The notes beneath the pieces are model-generated. The model was not told the origin of the DNA. It searched no databases and was given only the letters and a program-made list of their open reading frames with translations. The position numbers were made by a program, and so were the translations under genes. Shown here piece by piece: positions 5,478 to 10,795 of a DNA stretch of 10,795 nt (positions are counted from its first letter, which is position 1; every line of letters begins with the position of its first letter). The stretch spans positions 1 through 10,795 of the forward strand of contig PKQR01000071.1 in NCBI GenBank assembly GCA_017578085.1, written 5' to 3'. Source of the stretch: Bacillota bacterium. GTDB taxonomy: Bacteria; Bacillota; Limnochordia; Limnochordales; ZCTH02-B6.

Positions 5478-6419
5478 TCACTCGTCGGGCTGGCGCAGCG
5501 ACAAGCCCAGCGCCGCCAGCTTTTCCTTGACTTCCTGCAGCGACTTCTTGCCCAAGTTGCGCACCTTGAGCATGTCCGCCTCCGTCTTGCGGATCAGCTC
5601 CTCAACGGTGTTGATCCCGGCCCGCTTGAGGCAGTTGTAGGAGCGCACCGACAGCTCCAGCTCGTCGATGGTCATGGACAGGATCCGATCCTTGGGCCCC
5701 TCGTCCTTGCGCGCCAGGATCTCGATGTCGTCGGCCGTATCCGTCAGGTTGGCGAACAGGCGCAGGTGCTCAATGAGGATCTTGGCCGCCAGGCTCACGG
5801 CCTCCTCGGGCCGGACACTGCCGTCGGTCCACACCTCGAGCACCAGCTGATCGTAGTCGGTCACCTGGCCGACCCGTGTGTCGTGCACCTGGTAGTTGAC
5901 CTTCTGCACCGGCGAGAAGATCGAGTCGACAGCGATGACGCCGATGGGCTGGTCGGGCTTCTTGTTGCGCTCGGCCGGCACCCAGCCGCGCCCCTTCTCC
6001 ACGGTCATTTCCATGGAGATGCGGCCGCCCTTGTCCAGCGTGCAGATGTGCAGGTCCGGGTTGAGGATCTCCACGTCGGACGGGTGCTCAATGGCCGCCG
6101 CGGTCACCTCGCCCTCGCCCTCCACATCCAGGCGCATGGTGACGGGACCGTCCGAATGCAGCTTCAGAAGCAGCCGCTTCAGGTTCAAAATGATGTCGAC
6201 GGTGTCCTCGACCACGCCAGGGATGGTCGAAAACTCGTGCAGCACACCGTCGATGCGTACCGACGTCACTGCCGCCCCGGGCAGGGACGACAGCAAAACC
6301 CGCCGCAACGAGTTGCCCAACGTGATCCCGTAACCGCGCTCCAGCGGCTCGACCACAAACTTGCCGTACGTATTGGTGGCCTCCACCGTTTCAATGCGCG
6401 GCTTCTCGATCTCCAGCAT
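5478..6419 (-). CDS. rpoA: DNA-directed RNA polymerase alpha subunit
   Basis: Alpha subunit; its dimer nucleates RNA polymerase assembly and its C-terminal domain contacts UP elements and activators. 313 residues from ATG at 6419, chosen because GGAGGGTGAAGCG directly precedes it and MLEIEKPRIE is the standard opening; the upstream extension to 6467 is unsupported. The N-terminal domain shows FVVEPLERGYGITLGNSLRRVLLSSLPG and HEFSTIPGVVEDTVDIILNLK. After a linker, the C-terminal domain contains ELELSVRSYNCLKRAGI (helix 1, with the DNA-contact arginine region) and KVRNLGKKSLQEVKEKL (HhH-like). It lies between rpsK and rplQ; rpsD, commonly just upstream in other bacteria, is missing. Confidence 0.98.
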   Translation of the reverse strand: MLEIEKPRIETVEATNTYGKFVVEPLERGYGITLGNSLRRVLLSSLPGAAVTSVRIDGVLHEFSTIPGVVEDTVDIILNLKRLLLKLHSDGPVTMRLDVEGEGEVTAAAIEHPSDVEILNPDLHICTLDKGGRISMEMTVEKGRGWVPAERNKKPDQPIGVIAVDSIFSPVQKVNYQVHDTRVGQVTDYDQLVLEVWTDGSVRPEEAVSLAAKILIEHLRLFANLTDTADDIEILARKDEGPKDRILSMTIDELELSVRSYNCLKRAGINTVEELIRKTEADMLKVRNLGKKSLQEVKEKLAALGLSLRQPDE

Positions 6420-6474
6420 CGCTTCACCCTCCTTGCGGGTTCCCAAGCCCGCGGCGCCGTAGGCCAAACCCGCA

Positions 6475-6876
6475 CTAGACGCGCCGGCGCTTGGGCGGCC
6501 GGCACCCGTTGTGGGGAATGGGAGTGACGTCCTTGATCAGGCTCACCTCGAGCCCCGCGGCCTGCAGCGACCGGATGGCCGCCTCCCGGCCGGCACCGGG
6601 ACCCTTAACCCAGACCTCCACTTCCCGCATGCCGTGCTCCATGGCCGCCCTGGCTGCCGCCTCCGCCGCCTGGCCAGCGGCGTAAGGCGTCCCCTTGCGG
6701 GAGCCCTTGAAGCCCGCGACCCCTGCGCTGGCCCAGGAGATCACGTTCCCCTGCTTGTCGGTGATGGTCACGATCGTGTTGTTAAACGTCGACTTAATAT
6801 GGGCCACGCCGCTGGGAACATTCTTTCGTTCCCGCCGCCGCGACCGTGCGCCCCGCTTAGGCCTCGACAATGCCAC
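6475..6876 (-). CDS. rpsK: 30S ribosomal protein S11
   Basis: S11 of the small-subunit platform, which binds 16S rRNA close to the E site and mRNA exit. 133 residues. Recognised by RRRERKNVPSGVAHIKSTFNN, TIVTITDKQGNVISWASAG, GFKGSRKGTPYAAGQAAEAAA, and the invariant ending DVTPIPHNGCRPPKRRRV. The start is GTG at 6876 with AGGAGGAGG just upstream. The stretch before RRRERKN (MALSRPKRGARS) is a few residues longer than in many S11 proteins. It is 52 bases from rpsM. Confidence 0.97.
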   Translation of the reverse strand: MALSRPKRGARSRRRERKNVPSGVAHIKSTFNNTIVTITDKQGNVISWASAGVAGFKGSRKGTPYAAGQAAEAAARAAMEHGMREVEVWVKGPGAGREAAIRSLQAAGLEVSLIKDVTPIPHNGCRPPKRRRV

Positions 6877-6928
6877 CGCCTCCTCCTGCTCATGCCTCGC
6901 CGGGTCCTATCGACCCAGCGGCCCTACG

Positions 6929-7303
6929 TCAGCTCTTCTTCTTCTTGCCGCCGACCGTGCGCCGGGGACCCTTGCGGGTGCGCGCGTTGGTGCGCGTCCG
7001 CTGTCCCCGCACCGGCAGCCCCCGCCGGTGACGCAGGCCCCTGTAGCAGCCGATGTCGATCAGCCGCTTGATGTTGTTCTGCACTTCCCGCCGCAGGTCG
7101 CCTTCCACGGTGTAGTTCTTGTCGATGAACTCCCGCAGGCGGTTGATCTCTTCCTCAGTCAAGTCCCGCACCCGCGTGTCGGGATTAATGCCCGTTGACT
7201 TGACGATCGTCTCCGCCCGGCTACGCCCGATGCCGTAAATGTACGTCAACGCAATGACAACCCGCTTGTCGCGGGGCAAGTCAACGCCGGCAATGCGTGC
7301 CAC
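6929..7303 (-). CDS. rpsM: 30S ribosomal protein S13
   Basis: S13 of the small-subunit head; contacts the P-site tRNA and forms intersubunit bridges to L5. 124 residues. Recognised by MARIAGVDLPRDKRVVIALTYIYGIG, the helix-two-turn-helix region, RREVQNNIKRLIDIGCYRG, and the C-terminal LRHRRGLPVRGQRTRTNARTRKGPRRT followed by a lysine-rich tail. The start is GTG at 7303 with a near-perfect AGGAGGTGAG Shine-Dalgarno that begins inside the rpmJ stop codon. Confidence 0.98.
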   Translation of the reverse strand: MARIAGVDLPRDKRVVIALTYIYGIGRSRAETIVKSTGINPDTRVRDLTEEEINRLREFIDKNYTVEGDLRREVQNNIKRLIDIGCYRGLRHRRGLPVRGQRTRTNARTRKGPRRTVGGKKKKS

Positions 7304-7316
7304 GAGCCCTCACCTC

Positions 7317-7430
7317 CTACCCCTGCTTCTGCTTGTGCTTGGGGTTTTCGCAGATCACCATCACACGCCCGTGACGGCGGATGATCTTGCACTTCTCGCA
7401 CATCTTCTTCACCGACGGCCGCACCTTCAT
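7317..7430 (-). CDS. rpmJ: 50S ribosomal protein L36
   Basis: The smallest large-subunit protein, 37 residues: starts MKVRPSVKKMCEKCKIIRR and ends ENPKHKQKQG. The zinc ribbon ligands C11, C14, C27 and H32 are all present, so this is the zinc-binding (C+) form rather than the zinc-independent paralogue used in zinc starvation. ATG at 7430 is preceded by GAGGAGG. It sits in the standard infA-rpmJ-rpsM order, with 14 bases to infA and 13 to rpsM. Its TAG stop is shared with the rpsM Shine-Dalgarno. Confidence 0.97.
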   Translation of the reverse strand: MKVRPSVKKMCEKCKIIRRHGRVMVICENPKHKQKQG

Positions 7431-7444
7431 TGGGCCTCGCCTCC

Positions 7445-7663
7445 TCACCGCTTCCGATACGTAATCCGCCCGCGCGTCAAGTCGTAGGGAGACAGCTCCA
7501 CGGTCACCCGGTCGCCGGGCAGGATGCGGATAAAGTGCATGCGCATCTTGCCCGAGATATGGCAGAGCACCTTGTGGCCGTTGTCCAGCTCGACCCGGAA
7601 CATCGCGTTGGGCAACGGCTCAATGACGGTGCCTTCCATCTCAATGACGTCCTCTTTGCCCAT
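7445..7663 (-). CDS. infA: Translation initiation factor IF-1
   Basis: IF-1 occupies the ribosomal A site during initiation and assists IF-2 and IF-3. 72 residues, exactly the family length, consisting of one S1-type OB fold: KEDVIEMEGTVIEPLPNAMF, RVELDNGHKVLCHISGKMR, HFIRILPGDRVTVELSPYDL, and the ending TRGRITYRKR. ATG at 7663 lies four bases after the stop of the KOW gene, with an AGGAGG-type site inside the end of that gene, so translation is probably coupled. Confidence 0.98.
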   Translation of the reverse strand: MGKEDVIEMEGTVIEPLPNAMFRVELDNGHKVLCHISGKMRMHFIRILPGDRVTVELSPYDLTRGRITYRKR

Positions 7664-7667
7664 CGGC

Positions 7668-7949
7668 TCAGCCCGCCTCCTCCAGCTTCGCCGCGATGGC
7701 CGCCAGGGCGGCCCGCACTTCCGCGTCCTTCACCGTCTCGCCCCGGGCCCACCGGTCCCCCAGCCCTCCCGCTACAACGGGGTGAGCCACCAGATGGCGC
7801 GGGTTTTTTCGCTTGGGGCGGGCCACCGTCCGCTTGTCGCCATCGACGACCAGGACGAAGCCGTCGTCCAATACCCTGTATACCACATAGAGCTTGCCGC
7901 GGTCTCTGCCCGCCCGGGATGACACCACCCTGCCCGGTTCCAACCGCAT
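7668..7949 (-). CDS. KOW-domain RNA-binding protein (ribosomal L14e-like)
   Basis: A 93-residue protein of the small KOW family found between map and infA in many Firmicutes. The N-terminal half reads GRVVSSRAGRDRGKLYVVYRVLDDGFVLVVDGD, a KOW-type SH3-like barrel resembling archaeal and eukaryotic L14e. It is followed by a basic KRTVARPKRKNPRHL segment, as expected for RNA binding, and an alanine-rich C-terminal helix. Exact function is not established; ribosome association is an inference from fold and location. ATG at 7949 is preferred, with AAGGGG 7 bases upstream. TTG at 7955 would put the Shine-Dalgarno too close. It lies 35 bases after map. Confidence 0.85.
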   Translation of the reverse strand: MRLEPGRVVSSRAGRDRGKLYVVYRVLDDGFVLVVDGDKRTVARPKRKNPRHLVAHPVVAGGLGDRWARGETVKDAEVRAALAAIAAKLEEAG

Positions 7950-7984
7950 GCTCAAACCCCTTCACCAGGCCCCGCCGCCAGGGC

Positions 7985-8731
7985 TTAGAGCAGTGTCAGG
8001 ATCTCCGCCTGCCCCGGCCGGACGGCGACGGTGTGTTCGAAGTGAGCCGACAGGCTGCCGTCGGCGGTCACCACTGTCCAGTTGTCCTCCAGGACCCGTA
8101 CCCGCCAGTCGCCGGCGTTGACCATCGGCTCAATGGCCAGCGTCATGCCTTCCTTGAGCCGCACGCCCCTCCCCGGCGGTCCGTAGTTGGGGATCTGGGG
8201 CGCCTCGTGCATCTCCCGCCCGATGCCGTGACCGACGAAGTCCCGTACCACCGAAAAACCGGCCGCCTCCACATGCTGCTGGATCGCATGGCCGATGTCC
8301 GACAGGCGGCGGCCGACGACGGCCTGCTCGATCCCTTTATAAAGTGCCTCTTCGGTGACGCGCATGAGCTTTTGCGCGAGCTCGGACACGGACCCAATGC
8401 CGTAGGTCCACGCCATGTCGCCGCAAAAGCCGTCGACAAAGGCACCGATATCTATCGCGATGATGTCGCCCTCATGCAGCACCCGGTTTCCCGGGATGCC
8501 GTGCACGACCTCATCGTTGACGCTGGTACAGCAGCTGGCCGGGTAGCCCCGGTACCCCTTGAACGCCGGCCGCGCCCCGTGGCGCAGCAGGAATTCTTCC
8601 ACCCAGGCGTCGATCTGCCCGGTCGTCACCCCCGGCCGCAGCCGCTCCCGCAGCATGTCGTGGGCCTGGGCCACCACCCGGCAGGCCTGCCGCAGCAGGG
8701 CGATCTCGGCCTCGCTCTTTAAGACGATCAT
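7985..8731 (-). CDS. map: Methionine aminopeptidase, type I
   Basis: Removes the N-terminal methionine from nascent proteins. 248 residues, the compact bacterial type Ia form without extensions. All five metal ligands are visible: D94 in AIDIGAFVDG, D105 in GFCGD, H168 in VGHGIG, E201 in AIEPM and E232 in FEHT. The substrate-binding His is at 77 in EVVHGIP. ATG at 8731 overlaps the adk stop as ATGA and gives the standard opening MIVLKSEAEI; the longer open frame upstream only reads through adk in another frame. The secY-adk-map order is typical of Gram-positive bacteria. Confidence 0.97.
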   Translation of the reverse strand: MIVLKSEAEIALLRQACRVVAQAHDMLRERLRPGVTTGQIDAWVEEFLLRHGARPAFKGYRGYPASCCTSVNDEVVHGIPGNRVLHEGDIIAIDIGAFVDGFCGDMAWTYGIGSVSELAQKLMRVTEEALYKGIEQAVVGRRLSDIGHAIQQHVEAAGFSVVRDFVGHGIGREMHEAPQIPNYGPPGRGVRLKEGMTLAIEPMVNAGDWRVRVLEDNWTVVTADGSLSAHFEHTVAVRPGQAEILTLL

Positions 8732-9399
8732 CGGCCGCCGCCCGCCTCCACGTCCTGCCGGTGCGCGCTCAAGGCGGCCAGGATGTCGGCCAGCACATCC
8801 GGGATGGCCTGCTGGCCGTCGACCTCCACCAGTATCCCCGCCCGCCGGTAGTACTCCACCACGGGATGGGTCTGAGCCAAGTACACCTGCAGCCGGTGCC
8901 GCGCTGTCTCTTCGGAGTCGTCCGGGCGCTGCACTAGGGGTCCGCCGCAGGCTGGGCAGACGCCCGCCTCGGCCACCTGATCCTGGCTGTACGTCGCCCC
9001 GCATTGCGAGCATACCCGGCGGCTCGCAATGCGCCGGATGGCCACCTCTTGCGGCACGTTAATGTAAATCGCCGCGTGCAGCGGCCGCCCCGCTGCCAAG
9101 AGCTTCTCGTCCAGGGCCTGGGCCTGCGGCACCGTCCGCGGGAACCCATCCAACACAAAACCCGACCGGGCGTCGGGCTGGGCCAGCCGCTCCTCCACCA
9201 GGGCGACGGTCAGATGGTCCGGCACCAGCTCCCCCCGCTCCACGTACGCCTTCACCCTGCGGCCCAGTTCAGTGTCCGACTTCAGGGCCGCCCGGAACAT
9301 GTCCCCCGTCGAGATGCGCGGGATGCCCAGGCGCTGGGCCAAAAGCTCTCCTTGCGTTCCCTTGCCCGCTCCGGGCAGCCCCAGCATGACCAGCCGCAC
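8728..9399 (-). CDS. adk: Adenylate kinase (zinc LID form)
   Basis: Interconverts ATP + AMP and 2 ADP. 223 residues from GTG 9399. P-loop GLPGAGKGT (7-15), AMP-binding RISTGDMFRAAL (28-39), and DGFPRT (84-89). The long LID domain carries four cysteines, CSQC (130-133) and CPAC (148-151), as in the structural-zinc adenylate kinases of Gram-positive bacteria, followed by RPDDSEETARHRL. GTG was chosen because GGAGG lies 7 bases upstream and VRLVMLGLPGAGKGT is the normal N-terminus; the extension to 9447 is low-complexity. It is 28 bases downstream of secY and overlaps map by 4 bases. Confidence 0.97.
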   Translation of the reverse strand: MRLVMLGLPGAGKGTQGELLAQRLGIPRISTGDMFRAALKSDTELGRRVKAYVERGELVPDHLTVALVEERLAQPDARSGFVLDGFPRTVPQAQALDEKLLAAGRPLHAAIYINVPQEVAIRRIASRRVCSQCGATYSQDQVAEAGVCPACGGPLVQRPDDSEETARHRLQVYLAQTHPVVEYYRRAGILVEVDGQQAIPDVLADILAALSAHRQDVEAGGGR

Positions 9400-9427
9400 G
9401 TCATCGCCTCCATCCGGACCGGGATCG

Positions 9428-10699
9428 CTACTTGAGGAAGCCCTCATAGTGGCGCATCAAGAGCTGCGCCTCTATCTGCTTCATCGTGTCCAGGGCGACG
9501 CCGACGACGATCAGCAGGCCGGTACCCCCAAAGTACAGAAACGAGGTAGGCATCCGGGTGATGGCCGCCATCACGTAGGGCATGACGGCGATGGCACCCA
9601 GAAACAGGGCGCCGGCCAGCGTCAGGCGGCTGAGGACCCGGTCCAGGTACTGGGCGGTCGGCTTGCCCGGCCGCAGGCCGGGGATAAACCCTCCGTACTT
9701 CTTCATGTTCTCGGCGACGTCAATGGGATTCCACGTCACCGCGGTGTAGAAGTACGTGAAGAAAAGCACCAGCAGGAAGTACAGTAAATTATACCCAAAG
9801 GTCCCAATTCCTATCACCCGCTCCACATACGGGGCGATGGACGGGACAAACTGGGCAAGAGTCAACGGGAAAAACAGCACCGACGACGCGAAGATGACAG
9901 GGATCACGCCTGCTTGATTGATCCGCATCGGGATGTGCGTCGTCGTGCCCCCGTACATGCGCCGGCCGACGACCCGCTTGGCGTATTGCACCGGGATACG
10001 CCGCTCGCCCTGCTGCACCATGATGACGGCCATGATGACCAACAGCCCCGCCACCAGGAAGAACAGCAGGCTGAAGGGATTCACGCCGCCTTCGCCGATG
10101 GCCTGGAAGATGTTGAAGGTGCCCACTGGGATGTCGGCCACGATACCGGCGAAGATAATCAGCGAGATCCCGTTGCCGATGCCGTGCTCGGTGATCTTCT
10201 CGCCCAGCCACATGAGAAAGGCCGTTCCGGCGGTCAGCGTCAGCACGATCGTAAAGAAAGTGAACGCGCTAGGGTTCGCGATGACCCCCCAGTTGCGGGC
10301 CAGCGCCGTGACGCCGATGGCCTGGATGATGCCAAGGACGATGGTCCCGTAGCGGGTGTACTGCTGGATGATCTTCCGCCCCTCAGGCCCTTCCTTGGCA
10401 AGCTCCTCCAGCCGCGGGATCACGATGGTCAGGAGCTGCAAGATGATGGATGCGGTGATGTAGGGGTTCACGCCCATGGCGAACACCGTGAACCGCCCGA
10501 GCGCTCCACCGGAAAACAGGTTCAAGAACCCGAAAATGTTGCCCCCGGCCACGCCCAGCTGCTCCGCCAGCGCCACCGCATCCACACCGGGCACGGGCAC
10601 GAAGGATCCGATCCGAAACACCGCCAACAGGCCCAGGGTGTACAGGATCTTCCGGCGCAGCTCCGGGATCCTGAGCGCGTTTCTCAGCGCGTCCAGCAC
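9428..10699 (-). CDS. secY: Preprotein translocase subunit SecY
   Basis: The channel subunit of the SecYEG translocon in the cytoplasmic membrane. 423 residues with ten hydrophobic segments. Characteristic regions are PGVDAVALAEQ and FGFLNLFSGGALGRFTVFAMG (plug and helix 2), GVNPYITASIILQLL, IGNGISLIIFAGI, the cytoplasmic loop YAKRVVGRRMYGGTTTHIP, GGFIPGLRPGKPTAQYL and the C-terminal FGGTGLLIVVGVALDTMKQ. The start is GTG at 10699, immediately after the rplO stop. GAGGTGAT, formed by the last codons of rplO, is its ribosome binding site, so the two are translationally coupled. Confidence 0.98.
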   Translation of the reverse strand: MLDALRNALRIPELRRKILYTLGLLAVFRIGSFVPVPGVDAVALAEQLGVAGGNIFGFLNLFSGGALGRFTVFAMGVNPYITASIILQLLTIVIPRLEELAKEGPEGRKIIQQYTRYGTIVLGIIQAIGVTALARNWGVIANPSAFTFFTIVLTLTAGTAFLMWLGEKITEHGIGNGISLIIFAGIVADIPVGTFNIFQAIGEGGVNPFSLLFFLVAGLLVIMAVIMVQQGERRIPVQYAKRVVGRRMYGGTTTHIPMRINQAGVIPVIFASSVLFFPLTLAQFVPSIAPYVERVIGIGTFGYNLLYFLLVLFFTYFYTAVTWNPIDVAENMKKYGGFIPGLRPGKPTAQYLDRVLSRLTLAGALFLGAIAVMPYVMAAITRMPTSFLYFGGTGLLIVVGVALDTMKQIEAQLLMRHYEGFLK

Positions 10700-10795
10700 T
10701 CAGATCACCTCGACCGTGCCCCCGGCAGCCACAATCTTCGCCGCCGCGGCCTTGCTGAAGGCGTGGGCGCGGACCGTCAGCGGGCGCGTCAGCTC
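10700..10795 (-). CDS. rplO: 50S ribosomal protein L15, C-terminal fragment
   Basis: The last 31 residues of L15; the gene begins outside the window. The fragment ELTRPLTVRAHAFSKAAAAK followed by IVAAGGTVEVI matches the conserved L15 C-terminus (VxAHxFSxxAxxxIxxAGGxxEVI). The TGA stop directly abuts the secY GTG, in the standard rplO-secY order of the spc operon. No defect is visible in this part. Confidence 0.93.
   Translation of the reverse strand, partial: ELTRPLTVRAHAFSKAAAAKIVAAGGTVEVI

Noticed and set aside
5244..6527. Long plus-strand open frame of 427 codons
   Set aside because: It is antisense to rplQ and rpoA, which are certain genes. Low-complexity composition and no family resemblance.
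7430..8722. Long plus-strand open frame of 430 codons
   Set aside because: It is antisense to infA, the KOW gene and map. Composition is that of a shadow frame.

Overview
This is a GC-rich bacterial window (roughly two thirds G+C by eye) read almost entirely from the minus strand. It is the distal part of the spc/alpha ribosomal-protein cluster. On the minus strand the order is: rplO (C-terminal end only), secY, adk, map, a small KOW-domain gene, infA, rpmJ, rpsM, rpsK, rpoA, rplQ, ecfA1, ecfA2, ecfT, truA, rplM, rpsI, a thioredoxin-like gene, and the start of a transporter gene. The run rplQ-ecfA1-ecfA2-ecfT-truA-rplM-rpsI is the Bacillota (Firmicutes) arrangement, as in Bacillus. A KOW protein between map and infA also fits that phylum. 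With this base composition and many GTG/TTG starts, I infer a deep-branching high-GC Firmicute (Symbiobacterium/Thermaerobacter/Limnochorda-like). The species cannot be fixed from the window.

Region 5123-10795 is the core translation, transcription and secretion block: ribosomal proteins L15, S13, S11, L36 and L17, initiation factor IF-1, the RNA polymerase alpha subunit, the SecY translocon, adenylate kinase and methionine aminopeptidase. Genes are packed with gaps of 0-55 bases or with 4-base overlaps. rpsD, often found between rpsK and rpoA, is absent there. Region 1881-5104 holds the shared ATPase/transmembrane module of an ECF vitamin or metal importer (two ATPases and EcfT, no substrate-binding S component nearby), followed by the tRNA pseudouridine synthase TruA. 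All four genes overlap at their junctions. ecfA1 has no ordinary start codon in front of its conserved N-terminus. Region 857-1884 is the rplM-rpsI pair, with its own sigma-A-like promoter whose -35 hexamer contains the truA stop codon, and a hairpin leader.

The most interesting part is 251-760, just after rpsI. A membrane-anchored thioredoxin-like gene is interrupted by a single in-frame TGA exactly where the first cysteine of the CxxC active site should be (T-UGA-P-F-C). The frame is the same and homologous on both sides. Sixteen bases after the TGA lies a perfect 7-bp stem with a 6-base loop beginning GG, which fits the bacterial SECIS description. I read this as a probable selenocysteine-containing (UxxC) thioredoxin-like selenoprotein. 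A conventional pipeline would call it two fragments or a pseudogene. The window then ends in the first 67 residues of a GPH/MFS_2-type sugar:cation symporter.

No RNA genes, insertion sequences, CRISPR arrays or clear intrinsic terminators were seen, and there is no gene-free stretch longer than 100 bases.
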